This document shows, piece after piece, positions 16,805-25,831 of a stretch of 64,000 bases of DNA (the stretch's first letter is position 1; each line of letters begins with the position of its first letter). The notes below the pieces were generated by a model, which did not search any database, had not been told where the DNA came from, and saw only the letters and a list, made by a program, of their open reading frames with translations. A program made the position numbers and the translations under genes. This DNA comes from JACKIC01 sp964392305 (GTDB lineage: Bacteria; Planctomycetota; UBA1135; UBA2386): NCBI GenBank assembly GCA_964392305.1, contig CAYMPV010000003.1:186001-250000 (forward strand), given 5' to 3'.

Positions 16805-17086
16805 TCACACGAGTCGGTAGTCGAACACAACGAACACTAGCAAGCCAGCCCGGAAGCTGACCTTGGCAGTGAGAAACGCAGAGCAGGACCTGTTCGGATC
16901 ATGGACCTTTGCTCGGATCGATCGACGGCTCCAGACCAGAACATCGTAGAGGCCGTCTTCCGACCGCCCCGTGGACTCGGGAGGACCGAGAGCCTCGATC
17001 ACATGCTCGACCGTCATCCCTCGATCGAGCGCGACGACCAGCTCGGTGGCCTGTGGCAGATGCTGGAGGAAGTGCGGACAAGTCAC
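16805..17086 (-). CDS. Small hypothetical protein, SmpA/OmlA-like fold possible
   Basis: GTG at 17086 starts directly after the stop of the upstream HNH-like gene, and the 93-residue product is probably translationally coupled to it. Sequence: LVVALDRGMTVEHVIEALGPPES, then an aromatic strand DGLYDVLVWS, then FLTAKVSFRAGLLVFVVFDY. The GMT..VIEALGPP pattern followed by two strands resembles small BamE/SmpA-type proteins, but no signal peptide is present. An overlapping longer frame extending to 17383 is a shadow. Confidence 0.5.
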   Translation of the reverse strand: MTCPHFLQHLPQATELVVALDRGMTVEHVIEALGPPESTGRSEDGLYDVLVWSRRSIRAKVHDPNRSCSAFLTAKVSFRAGLLVFVVFDYRLV

Positions 17087-17088
17087 CT

Positions 17089-17862
17089 TCAGCCCTGCCC
17101 GCGCAGCCACCGAGGAGTCTGCCCTTGCCTCTGCCGACTTCGAAATGACTGAATCATCCCTTGGAACCCAGCAGTGTCTCGAAAGCCACCGCCACAAATG
17201 ACATGGGCCTTGCCTCCGCAGCCCATCAGAAAGGGGTGGAGAAAGCGGGGCGGTCCTTCCTGGGACGTGGTGATGTGCACCAGCCATCGCATGTGCTGCA
17301 TGAAGTAGAACGAAACGCCCCCATTCCATCGCGCCCTTCGAAACGACGTCGAGAATGCATCCATCCCGTCGGGGTCGGGACACACCGCGAGGAGCATGAC
17401 CGCGAAGTCGAGATCCTTGCCGGGATCGTCAGCAAGGAGCATCATGCGAAGGCGTTCCGCCACCTCATCTCCCAACCGGGCTGCGGAAAGAAAGGGCAAC
17501 CTGGATGCGTGTGAGCGCCAGAGCACGTGCAAGAAGAACAGCTTCAGTCGCGCAGCATCGACGTCCCGGATGATCATGGGGATCGGGTCTCCCGGCACAT
17601 CGGGGGGCGTCTTGCGCAGCGTTTCGACTCCAACTTGATCGTAAATCTGAAACCGGTCCTCGCACCCCCTGCACAGGATCGTGTCGTCCTTTGCTCCGAC
17701 ACGAGCCCTCTTCTCCCGCACTGCCGGTGACAGTGGAACGCTGTAGATCGTCTCCGCACCGGGATCTTCAACCAAGTCGCGGACCAGCGCTTTGGGGAAG
17801 ATGTGGGCATCCGCCATGAGCGCGGCGGCACCGCACATCTTGCACGTCCCTGAAGTCGGCAC
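17089..17862 (-). CDS. HNH-like zinc-binding protein
   Basis: The 257-residue protein has the CxxC...HIFPK...CxxC arrangement of degenerate HNH nucleases: C7-K-M-C10, then ADAHIFPKAL, then LCRGCEDRF near residue 65. The rest is helical and may recognise DNA or a partner. Such proteins occur in defence loci and as integron or island cargo. It is the ORF closest to the divergently transcribed recombinase, at the position of the first cassette of an integron. GTG at 17862 is required to include the first CxxC; no ribosome binding site is evident. Confidence 0.65.
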   Translation of the reverse strand: MPTSGTCKMCGAAALMADAHIFPKALVRDLVEDPGAETIYSVPLSPAVREKRARVGAKDDTILCRGCEDRFQIYDQVGVETLRKTPPDVPGDPIPMIIRDVDAARLKLFFLHVLWRSHASRLPFLSAARLGDEVAERLRMMLLADDPGKDLDFAVMLLAVCPDPDGMDAFSTSFRRARWNGGVSFYFMQHMRWLVHITTSQEGPPRFLHPFLMGCGGKAHVICGGGFRDTAGFQGMIQSFRSRQRQGQTPRWLRGQG

Positions 17863-18285
17863 GCACGGACTCTATCGTGGCCAGGCCCCCGCATCGCCCA
17901 TGGGGCCCGTCCGATTCCCTCCCGAATGTGACTGCCGCACGGCGCGCAAACCGACTCTGACGAGCAGGTCGGCCAAGTAGTCGGCCGTTCGGCCGCGGCC
18001 TCTGCTGGTCGAGCCGGCGCCGCCACGGCGGTGTCGATCTTGGGCCGCCGCGGCGCCTGCCGAACTCGCGCCGAATCGGGACGCATCAACCGTGCCGCGA
18101 TTTGCCAAATCCGCGCGCGCCACCGTTGGTCAACGGTGTTTCAACGGTGGATTGTGCACAACTGCGACAATTTGAGGGCCGCCGTGAAGGACGGAGAGCC
18201 CCGAGCGGGGAGCCCTCGACTTCGTGGGCGTGATCCCCATGGATCGGTTCCTGCTGCTGGGGTGGCCCGCCAGGAATGCGGCTTG
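17863..18285. other. Divergent intergenic region with a CAACGGTG repeat cluster
   Basis: The 423 bp between the minus-strand array and the tyrosine recombinase hold no supported gene. At 18121-18149 are one CACCGTTG and two CAACGGTG units: an inverted pair plus one direct copy. This could be a recombinase binding site or operator. If the layout is an integron, the attI site would lie here. Confidence 0.4.
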
Positions 18286-19188
18286 ATGCCTTCGCCCCGG
18301 CCATGGCTCAGTGTGGCCGTGAACCTCCAAGCCGCACTCCAAGCGTTCCTCCTGCAACTGCAGGCCGACGGCCGGTCGCCGCACACCGTCGGGCAGTACC
18401 GCCGCCACGTCACCACCCTGACCGCCTGGCTCGCCGAGCGACGGGTGAAGACGGTCGCGAAGCTCTCACCCGACCTGCTCGCCGCGTTCTTCGCCGACGA
18501 CGCCGCACGCACGAGCTGCCGCGGCGGCGGCAAGAAGGCCACGTCGCTCAACGCGATGAGGACTTCGATCAGGTGCTTCTGCACGCACTTGCACGACGCC
18601 GGCCTCGTCGCCGCGAACCCCGCCCGGTTGCTGCGGCGTGCACGGTGCGCACCACCACCGCCACGAGCACTTCACGCTGACGAACAGCAACGGCTGCTCG
18701 ATGTGCTTGGCGCGGCAGTCGGCGTCGAAGCCGACCGCGACCGGATGCTCGTCGAGTTGTTGCTCGGCACCGGCATCCGGATCGGCTCCGCCCTCGGCCT
18801 CGACGTTGATGACGTCGACTTCGAGCACGGCGAGATCCGGTTGCGCACCGCGAAGAACGACCGCCCCACCACCGCGGTCCTGCCGGCCGGCGTCGCCACG
18901 AAGCTCAGGGCATTCGTCGGCGAGCGCACCACCGGGCCGCTGTTCTTGGCCGGCGACCGGAGGATCACGACGCGGCACGCACAGCGCCGGCTCGCCGGGT
19001 GGCTGGCGAAGGCCGGGATTGCCGGGCGCAGCGCACACTCGCTGAGGCACTCGTTCGCGGCCGGGTTGCTGGCCCGGACCGGGGATCTGCGGCTGGTGCA
19101 GGCGGCGTTGAACCACGCGAGCATCGTAAGCACGACGATCTACACGGCGGTCGACCGGGCGCGGCTGCGGGCCGCGGTCGGCGCGTGA
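18286..19188 (+). CDS. Tyrosine recombinase/integrase (XerC-like)
   Basis: The 300-residue protein has the full catalytic set: R165 (GTGIRIGSAL), H251 and R254 (HSLRHSF), H277 (ALNHAS) and the nucleophile Y286 (TTIYT). A basic beta-hairpin (TAKNDRP) near residue 198 probably carries the catalytic Lys. The N-terminal 100 residues form a SAM-like core-binding domain (FLLQLQADGRSPHTVGQYRRH). ATG at 18286 gives the normal length; the longer frame from 18031 is not protein-like. It faces away from the small-ORF array on its left and heads the plus-strand mobile region on its right. I cannot see an IntI-specific insertion, so XerC-like is the safer label. Confidence 0.9.
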   Translation: MPSPRPWLSVAVNLQAALQAFLLQLQADGRSPHTVGQYRRHVTTLTAWLAERRVKTVAKLSPDLLAAFFADDAARTSCRGGGKKATSLNAMRTSIRCFCTHLHDAGLVAANPARLLRRARCAPPPPRALHADEQQRLLDVLGAAVGVEADRDRMLVELLLGTGIRIGSALGLDVDDVDFEHGEIRLRTAKNDRPTTAVLPAGVATKLRAFVGERTTGPLFLAGDRRITTRHAQRRLAGWLAKAGIAGRSAHSLRHSFAAGLLARTGDLRLVQAALNHASIVSTTIYTAVDRARLRAAVGA

Positions 19189-19319
19189 TCCCGAACTGCG
19201 CTCCTTTCCTAGCTCTTCTGGTCTCCAACCAACCACGCCTCGACGCGGCGATTCGGCGCGGGCGCGCATCTCCGACAAGGTGGCGGTGCTGAACCTCAAG
19301 GTCCGCAGCGAAATAGTGC

Positions 19320-19368
19320 CGGCTTCCTGACTCAACCACGAGGTCCGAGCATCAACGTCAGGAAGCCG
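19320..19368. repeat. 12-bp inverted repeat after the recombinase
   Basis: CGGCTTCCTGAC (19320-19331) and GTCAGGAAGCCG (19357-19368) are perfect inverted repeats separated by 25 bp. They lie in the 493-bp gap between the recombinase and the second methyltransferase, where I see no gene. It may be a terminator or an attachment or crossover site. Confidence 0.45.
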
Positions 19369-19681
19369 ACGAACGGCTGGGTTGCAGTTGCAAGGCATCC
19401 CGCGCCGTTGCCCACTCTGGAAAGAGGGGGCTGGTTGCGCGTTCATGCTTCCCGGAGTGGGAGCTAGGTGGTGACGATCAAGCCACCGAGCCTGAACGCG
19501 TTGGTGCCAATGGTAGCACTTCCCGGAACGCAGCACCGGACGCGCACACTCGTCTTCGAGGCAGCCTGCAAACCCGGCCAACCCCGAGACACGATGCCGA
19601 TCACGTGATAGCTTCTGTCCCGTCGGGCCATCTGTCCAAGAACCAATCCAAGCGGCCTACCAACCCGCATGAGGTGCTTCC

Positions 19682-20953
19682 TTGGACACTGCAATGACTC
19701 CCCCGGTCGAGATCGTGGCGATCTCCCGGCTCTTCTGTTCGCCCACCAACCCCCGGCTGAACGATCAGGCTGTCCCCCACGTAGCGGCATCGCTGCGTCG
19801 GTTCGGGTGGCAGCAGCCGGTCGTCGCGCGGCGCAGCGGTGAGGTCGTCGCCGGCAACACGCGCCTGAAGGCCGCCCAGTTCCTCGGCATGACCGAGGTG
19901 CCGGTGTGGTGGTTCGAGGGCGACGACCTAGCCGCGACGGCCTACCAGATCGCCGACAACCGAACCCATGAGTTCGCGTCCTGGAACGAGGCCGAACTGG
20001 CCACCCTGCTGCAACAACTTCAGGCCGAGGACGCGCTCGACGGTGTCGGCTACACCGAGGACGACATCGACGCGCTGGTGCAAGAACTGCGCGATCAGGA
20101 AGAGGTCGACAAAGACCTCGACGACGACGGCCCCGACGAGCCGCCAACCGTCGCCGCCGCCAAGCTCGGCGACCTTTGGGTGCTCGGTGACCACCGCCTG
20201 CTCTGCGGCGACTCGACCAACCTCAAGGACGTGCTGCGCGTGATGGCCGGCGCCATGGCCGCGCTCGTCGCCACCGACCCGCCCTACCTAGTCGACTACA
20301 CCGGCGAACGACCGAACGACTCGGGCAAGGACTGGACCGACACCTACCGCGAGATCGACATCAAGGACGCGGACGGGTTCTTCCGCTCGGTGTTCAAGAA
20401 CGTGCTCGAGGTGCTGGGCCCCAAGGGCGCGCTCTACTGCTGGCACGCGCACAAACGGTGCGGCGACATCCAGCGCATCTGGCGTGACCTGGGCATCCTC
20501 GACCACCAGCAGATCATCTGGGTGAAGCCGACGCCGGTGTTCGGCCGCGTCTACTGGCACTTCCGCCACGAACCGTGCGTCATGGGTTGGCGCCAAGGCG
20601 ACAAGCCTGAGCACGACGGCGTGCACGATCACGACTCGGTGTGGGAAGTCGACTGGGAAGGGAAGGCGAAGTTCGCCTGCGAACATCCAACTTCGAAGCC
20701 CGTCGAGTTGTTCGTGCGCCCGATCAAGAAGCACACCACCGTCGGCGACGTCGTGTTCGAGCCGTTCTCCGGTTCGGGCTCGCAGCTGATCGCCGCCGAG
20801 CGCACCGGCCGCCACTGCCGCGCCATCGAAATCAGCCCGCCCTTCGTCGATGTCGCGATCCGCCGCTGGGAGAAGGCAACTGGTCAGCACGCGACGCTGG
20901 ACGGCGACGGCCGGACGTTCGCCGACATCGCGGACGAGCGCGCCAGCGCGTGA
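19682..20953 (+). CDS. ParB-domain DNA methyltransferase fusion, copy 2
   Basis: At 423 residues this has the same architecture as the copy at 10387: ParB-like domain with VVAGNTRLKAA, acidic linker, DPPY at 199-202 and FEPFSGSGSQL near 360. The TTG start is preceded by GAGGTG. It is more diverged than copies 1 and 5 in the leader and N-terminus (MDTAMTPPVEIVAISRL) and at synonymous sites, but contains the same identical 221-bp core (20324-20544). Downstream it has a different partner set: a DUF5681-like gene and a family C gene. It is inside the mobile element begun by the tyrosine recombinase. Confidence 0.9.
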   Translation: MDTAMTPPVEIVAISRLFCSPTNPRLNDQAVPHVAASLRRFGWQQPVVARRSGEVVAGNTRLKAAQFLGMTEVPVWWFEGDDLAATAYQIADNRTHEFASWNEAELATLLQQLQAEDALDGVGYTEDDIDALVQELRDQEEVDKDLDDDGPDEPPTVAAAKLGDLWVLGDHRLLCGDSTNLKDVLRVMAGAMAALVATDPPYLVDYTGERPNDSGKDWTDTYREIDIKDADGFFRSVFKNVLEVLGPKGALYCWHAHKRCGDIQRIWRDLGILDHQQIIWVKPTPVFGRVYWHFRHEPCVMGWRQGDKPEHDGVHDHDSVWEVDWEGKAKFACEHPTSKPVELFVRPIKKHTTVGDVVFEPFSGSGSQLIAAERTGRHCRAIEISPPFVDVAIRRWEKATGQHATLDGDGRTFADIADERASA

Positions 20954-20975
20954 CCGCCCCTACTGACTGCTGATC

Positions 20976-21476
20976 ATGGTGCGACACGAGAACCCCGAAG
21001 AGCGCGACCCCCGCGGCAGGTTCGCCCCCGGCAACGCGGGCGGCCCCGGAGGAACGCGTCGTCGGAGGATGGAGCTGCGGCACGCTGCCGAGGACGCGAT
21101 CAACCCCGAGCATCTGGCCGCGATGATTCGTCGGGCGACGCGAATGGGACTGGAGGGCGACCTTGCGGCGATGCGCTTCGTCTTCGACCGCACCACCGGC
21201 AAGCCCTCGGAAGCACCGGCAGAACCGGTAAACCTCCTGCCGCTGCGCCTGGAAACCACCGCGGACTGCCGCCTGGCGATCGACAAGCTGATCGCGCGCG
21301 TGTGCGACGGAACGGTCAACCACGACACGGCCAAGCTGCTCGTGGATGCGATCCAGGCCCGCCTGAAGGCCATCGAGTTGACTGAACTCGAGGAACGCCT
21401 CGCGCAACTCGAACAGCAGGCGGCTGCAGTCGACTCGTCCTCACACGCAACCCCCGGAGACAGGAGGTATCTATGA
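20976..21476 (+). CDS. DUF5681-like protein (small-terminase-like)
   Basis: The 166-residue protein starts with the conserved block ENPEERDPRGRFAPGNAGGPG typical in outline of DUF5681 proteins, which in phages and islands lie beside ParB-methyltransferases and terminase genes. After a basic stretch (RRRRMELRHAAED) comes a helical region (MIRRATRMGLEGDLAAMRFVFDR) and a C-terminal coiled coil (LEERLAQLEQQ). It could be a DNA-recognition protein. It starts 22 nt after the methyltransferase stop and overlaps the next gene by 4 nt. Confidence 0.75.
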   Translation: MVRHENPEERDPRGRFAPGNAGGPGGTRRRRMELRHAAEDAINPEHLAAMIRRATRMGLEGDLAAMRFVFDRTTGKPSEAPAEPVNLLPLRLETTADCRLAIDKLIARVCDGTVNHDTAKLLVDAIQARLKAIELTELEERLAQLEQQAAAVDSSSHATPGDRRYL

Positions 21477-22276
21477 TCCGCAAGCCGAGCATCCGGAGAC
21501 GCCTCCATCAGGTCGTGGATCGCCTGCGTTCCGTACCGGTCCACCCGCAGGCCATCGAGAAGAGCGTCCAGCACTTCCGCGAGACTGGTGAGCTCCCTGA
21601 AGACGAGCGACTGGCGGGGACCATCGTGCGACGACTTCTCTCGAACATCCCGTCCGTGTCCGAAGATGGCACGCCGCTCAGCTTGGCTGCGATGATCCAC
21701 GCGGGGCTTGATCGCCCGCCACGGCCCAGGGACGAGGTCATGGACTCGCTCTACTTCGAAGCCGCGCATGGTCCCGGCCTCGTCCGTGCCGCCGCTCGAC
21801 TCGTGCTGCAGAACTGCGCGAGCATCGGCTGGGATGTGACCAAACCGTGCTTCGTAGAGCGCGGAATCGAACTCGACCTTCCTGAGTACGGCAGCGTTGG
21901 CATGGCGGTAATCGGTCTTCCCGAGCGCTTGGCGAAGCCGCCCTACGAAGCGCAGGCCCAGCACCTGTTCCAACGGCTCGATCAACTTCGCAGCAGCCGG
22001 CCCGACCCTGATGAGAGTTGCCGCGCAGCGTTGTCGCGGGCCATCGATGCATTCCTCGCCCAAGGCGATCTGCCGGAGGACCCGTGGCTGCGCGAGGCCG
22101 TGCTGTGCAACTCGGAGTTGGACCAGTTTTTTCTGCACTTCATCGGGCAGTGCGACCATGAGGTCATGGCCGTCTTCGCGACTGCGGGCACGGCGACCGG
22201 TGAAGAACGAGAACGCGCTATCGCAACGCTGCAGGACCTCGCGGCTGCCGGACGACTGGGGGCACCTGGCACGTAG
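21473..22276 (+). CDS. Uncharacterised cassette protein, family C
   Basis: The 267-residue protein is distantly related to the family A and B partners of the other cassettes. The shared order is HFRETGELPEDERLAGTIV (residues about 33-51), DSLYFEAAHGPGLVRAAARL, LPEYGSVGMAVIGLPERLAK, YEAQAQHLFQRLDQLR, then a second-half repeat AIDAFLAQGDLPEDPWLREAVL. It therefore also contains two similar halves. The ATG overlaps the stop of the DUF5681-like gene. A good Shine-Dalgarno (GGAGACAGGAGG) lies upstream inside that gene. Function is unknown. Confidence 0.7.
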   Translation: MIRKPSIRRRLHQVVDRLRSVPVHPQAIEKSVQHFRETGELPEDERLAGTIVRRLLSNIPSVSEDGTPLSLAAMIHAGLDRPPRPRDEVMDSLYFEAAHGPGLVRAAARLVLQNCASIGWDVTKPCFVERGIELDLPEYGSVGMAVIGLPERLAKPPYEAQAQHLFQRLDQLRSSRPDPDESCRAALSRAIDAFLAQGDLPEDPWLREAVLCNSELDQFFLHFIGQCDHEVMAVFATAGTATGEERERAIATLQDLAAAGRLGAPGT

Positions 22277-23053
22277 CTTCCGCCCCGTCCTCGAACTTGG
22301 CGGAGATGGATCAACGCGCGCGGAGAATGCCAGAGGTTCGCTGAGGCTTGGATGCGCGCAGGGAAGAGCGGTGGGTTAGCGCCTCGCTCTTGACTTTCGG
22401 CATGGTGACGTTCGACCCGCCAAGGATTCCTTGCGGGCGCCGACGCCGATGCGAACCCCAAGTAGCACTCCAAGCCAGGGCAGGCCGCCGTGCAGGCCGG
22501 CCAAGCGCCCCCTCCTGACTGAAGGCCCCACGGGCTGCTCCTCCCCCCGGAGAGAAGCGCCTTCAGCCGCGGAACTCAGGGTGAACACGGGCTTTGGAGC
22601 CGCCTCCCCGCTCACCGGGCCGATCCCGAACCTGCTCGCCAGGCAGTATCGCAAGGGCGCCCTCACCCCCTCCGCACCTAAGGAGCCGTGGCATCGCCAG
22701 GGGCACAGGCATGGTGGCGCGAAGGTCCCGAAGGTCCGGCGGGCTAACTGTCGGGTGGCGGGTGACTGCGGCGAGAAGGTGGGTGGAACAACGCGGGCCT
22801 GCGGCCCGGTGCAACCCCTGACGCCCTCCATGTCCAAGGTCCAACAACCCCGCCACTGCGCCCGCACTCGCCAAGGGGCGGTTGCATCGCCAGAGCTAAC
22901 CCCATGCCCCGCTACCGGTGATCGTCTAGACGGGCAGGTCGTGATGCCGGAACACGGAACAACCGACCACCCCTGGACGCGACGACGCTGCAGCCTCGAG
23001 CGTTCGCGGTTGCGGGGTCAGTCTCGCAGGGCCGTCTCCCTGGGGAGGGTGCG
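22277..23053. other. 777-bp gap without a supported gene
   Basis: Open frames here have no protein-like composition on either strand, and I see no RNA gene or clear repeat. The region ends in GGGGAGGGTGCG, the ribosome binding site of the primase gene. It may contain regulatory or replication sequence. Confidence 0.4.
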
Positions 23054-25426
23054 TTGATCCACGAGCCAGAGAGTCCCTTCGGCCTGATCGTCTCTCGTCT
23101 CTCTGGAGCAATACAGACGACGCGGGGGGTGCGCACCCGTTGCCCAGCGCACGACGATCGCGAGCCGTCCCTCGACGTCGACCTTGGAAAGGACGGCCGC
23201 GTCCTCCTGAAGTGCCGCAGCGCAGGATGCTCCACCAAGGCGATCGTCGAGGCACTCGGGCTAAGGGTCAGCGATCTGTTCCGTGGCGGCACGGGAGACG
23301 GTGGTCCGACAGCACCGCAGCGCCGAAGCAATCGGAAGACCAAGCGTCACGCGACCCTGCAGGACGCGGTCCGTGCCGCTCACTGGTCAGCGACGAACGG
23401 CAAGCAGGACGGCAAGGTCACGACCCACGAGTACACCGATGCCACGGGAGACCGGATTGGCGCGGTCGTTCGCGTCGACTTCGCAGACGACCGCAAGAAG
23501 GAACTGCGTCGCATCAGCCGCGATGGCGACGCGTGGGTCTGCCGGGACATGCCCAAGCCGCGCCCGCTGTACCGGCGCCATCGACTGGACACCGGCATGC
23601 GGGGACAGCAAATCGTCGTAGTCGAGGGCGAGAAGTGCGCCGACACGCTCGAGCAACTCGGCTTCACTGGGACCACAAGTGCGGGAGGGGCGCATGCCCC
23701 CATGAGCCACACGGACTGGTCTCCCCTGGCTCGTCAACACGTCGTCGTCGTGCCCGACAACGATCCTCCTGGTCAGAGGTACGGGAATGGCGTCACCCAT
23801 CAAGCGCGACGCGCGAATGCGGCATCGGTGAAGGTCCTGCTCCTGGCCGGTCTCGGCGACGGCGAGGACATTGACGACTGGGTCCAAGAGCGGCGAAACG
23901 CCGGAGTGGCTGATCCCGACATCGCCACCGAGTTGCGGCAGCTCATGGCGTCCGCAGCTGAGTTCCATGCGACCACCAGCGAAACAGCACCATCGAGCAA
24001 GGACGGGAGCGGGTCGATTCCCTTGGGAAACACCGACCCCAAGACCGGCAGGATCGTGCTGTCGCCTCGCCAGACACTGCCGACCGCCCTCGCCTACATC
24101 CGCGAGTTCGCGACGCACGCAGGACACAGAACGCTGTTCAGCTACGCCGACACCTTCTGGGCATGGCGAGGCAACCACTACGCGCAGCTCGAGGAGTCGC
24201 ATCTCTCCCAGGAGCTTCAACGTTGGTTGCACAAGGCTCTGCGCTACGTCCCAACCAGGCAAACGGGCCAGCCGGAACTCGTGGCCTTTGAAAGCAATCC
24301 CTCGACCTTCAGCGCCGCTCTCGCAGCCCTGCGCGCTGAGACGTTTCTCGCGGCCTCCACGATGATGCCGGCCTGGCTCGGTCCCGATGAGCCACAGGTC
24401 CCAATCGACGAACTCCTGCCCTGCAAGACCGGGACGCTGCACGTCCCCACAGGGCGAGTCTTGCCGCCAACGCCGTTGCTGTTCAACGTCGGTGCGCTCT
24501 CCATCGACTACGACCCCTCCGCGCCGGAGCCACGGCGGTGGCATGAATTCGTCCGGCAGCTGTTTGGCGACGACAAGGAGTCGATCGACCTGCTCCAGGA
24601 GTGGTTCGCCTACTGCCTCACCGCCGACACGCGGCAGCAGAAGATGTTGCTCCTCCTCGGCCCTCGGCGATCCGGCAAGGGGACGATCGCCAGGGTACTG
24701 ACGCAGCTTGTGGGCGGTGCGAGCGTCGTCGGCCCGACTGTGAGCAGCATCGCCGGCAACTTTGGACTGCAGCCGCTCCTCGGCAAGTCGCTTGCCATTG
24801 TCAGCGACGCACGCTTCACCGGCGATCACGTCGCGACCGTCGTCGAGCGACTGCTCTGCATCAGCGGTGAGGACGCGATCTCCGTGGATCGCAAATTCAA
24901 GGACTCGGTGACTCTGAGGTTGCCGGTCAGGTTCATGTTCCTGACCAACGAGTTGCCGAAGTTCAACGACTCGAGCATGGCCCTGGCCGGCCGCTTCCTC
25001 GTGCTCAGACTCACGCAGTCCTTCTACGGCAAGGAAGACACCAGCCTTAGCGATGCACTGAACGCCGAGCTGCCCGGAATCTTGCGGTGGGCCATCGACG
25101 GCTGGCACCGCCTGCGGAACCGCGGTCACTTCCTCGAACCACAGTCGTCCAGAGCGGCGATCCAAGACATCGAGGATCTGTCGTCGCCCGTCGGGGCGTT
25201 CGTGCGCGAGCAGTGTGTCGTCGGTCCGGGGCATAGGGTCACGTGCACCGACCTCTTCGACGCGTGGACGGCATGGTGCAGGGCAGACGAACGCTCCGGC
25301 CAATCGACCAAACAGTCGCTCGGCCGCGATCTGACGGCTGCATTCCCCAGCGTCTCACGGCGCCGGGGCACGAACACCGCGTTCTACGAGGGCATCGGAC
25401 TTCGCAAGGGAGGAAAGCATGGTTAG
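23054..25426 (+). CDS. Primase-helicase of P4/D5 type (TOPRIM plus SF3 ATPase)
   Basis: The 790-residue protein is a replication initiator of phage/satellite type. In order: a CHC2-like zinc finger (C-P-A-H near residue 30, later C-R-S-A-G-C), a TOPRIM domain (VVVVEGEKC near 186, VVPDNDPPG near 232), a D5-N-like region, then an SF3 helicase with Walker A GPRRSGKGT (about 536-544), SDAR as Walker B region and sensor FLTNELPKF. The TTG start has GGGGAGGG upstream. It probably primes and unwinds DNA of the integrated element. A mirror-symmetric repeat array that could be its origin follows directly. Confidence 0.9.
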   Translation: MIHEPESPFGLIVSRLSGAIQTTRGVRTRCPAHDDREPSLDVDLGKDGRVLLKCRSAGCSTKAIVEALGLRVSDLFRGGTGDGGPTAPQRRSNRKTKRHATLQDAVRAAHWSATNGKQDGKVTTHEYTDATGDRIGAVVRVDFADDRKKELRRISRDGDAWVCRDMPKPRPLYRRHRLDTGMRGQQIVVVEGEKCADTLEQLGFTGTTSAGGAHAPMSHTDWSPLARQHVVVVPDNDPPGQRYGNGVTHQARRANAASVKVLLLAGLGDGEDIDDWVQERRNAGVADPDIATELRQLMASAAEFHATTSETAPSSKDGSGSIPLGNTDPKTGRIVLSPRQTLPTALAYIREFATHAGHRTLFSYADTFWAWRGNHYAQLEESHLSQELQRWLHKALRYVPTRQTGQPELVAFESNPSTFSAALAALRAETFLAASTMMPAWLGPDEPQVPIDELLPCKTGTLHVPTGRVLPPTPLLFNVGALSIDYDPSAPEPRRWHEFVRQLFGDDKESIDLLQEWFAYCLTADTRQQKMLLLLGPRRSGKGTIARVLTQLVGGASVVGPTVSSIAGNFGLQPLLGKSLAIVSDARFTGDHVATVVERLLCISGEDAISVDRKFKDSVTLRLPVRFMFLTNELPKFNDSSMALAGRFLVLRLTQSFYGKEDTSLSDALNAELPGILRWAIDGWHRLRNRGHFLEPQSSRAAIQDIEDLSSPVGAFVREQCVVGPGHRVTCTDLFDAWTAWCRADERSGQSTKQSLGRDLTAAFPSVSRRRGTNTAFYEGIGLRKGGKHG

Positions 25427-25436
25427 GACCCGATCT

Positions 25437-25577
25437 ACCGTCGCACCGTCGCGAACCGTCGCGACGGTTGCCACTGTACTAATCGCGTGCACCCGCAGGC
25501 GCACGCACGCTCGCACGCGGGAAACGGAGCGAATGCAGTACGGACCGTCGCGACGGTCCGCGACGGTTCGCGACGGT
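25437..25577. repeat. Mirror-symmetric iteron-like array (ACCGTCGC units)
   Basis: Left cluster: ACCGTCGC at 25437, 25445 and 25455, plus its inverse at 25461. Right cluster: ACCGTCGC at 25544 and its inverse GCGACGGT at 25550, 25560 and 25570. Each cluster contains the perfect palindrome ACCGTCGCGACGGT, and the right cluster is the reverse complement of the left. About 75 bp separate them. The position just after the primase suggests an origin or an operator. Confidence 0.65.
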
Positions 25578-25601
25578 TGCCCAACCCGAGGGAGGCCAGC
25601 T

Positions 25602-25831
25602 ATGGCCACTCTTGAGACGGCCCCAAAGCGCTTAGTCGACCGCCTCCGCCCCTGCCTTCACCTCGGCGCGGTGACCTTCGGCGCGCGTCGTTCACCCGCC
25701 CCGCCTGCGATCTCGTCGACTCGATCCAGCAGGAACTCAACGACATCGCCGGCTCTGGCCTGCGGCTTTGGGTTCGGCTCGAGGGGCTGGCAAGACCGAG
25801 GCAGCGATCTAGGCGCAGGAGGACCACATGA
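25602..25831 (+). pseudogene. Possible frameshifted small gene
   Basis: ATG at 25602 has a ribosome binding site (GGGAGG) and begins with sensible sequence (MATLETAPKRLVDRLRPCL), but after about 30 codons composition turns to Ser/Pro-rich. A neighbouring frame then carries protein-like sequence (CDLVDSIQQELNDIAGSGLRL) and stops in an ATGA overlap with the next gene. A single frameshift near 25685 would join them. It is either a broken gene or a sequencing error. Confidence 0.35.

Noticed and set aside
25437..25577. CRISPR array
   Set aside because: Units are 8-14 bp, palindromic and inverted relative to each other, without regular spacers; no cas genes are nearby.
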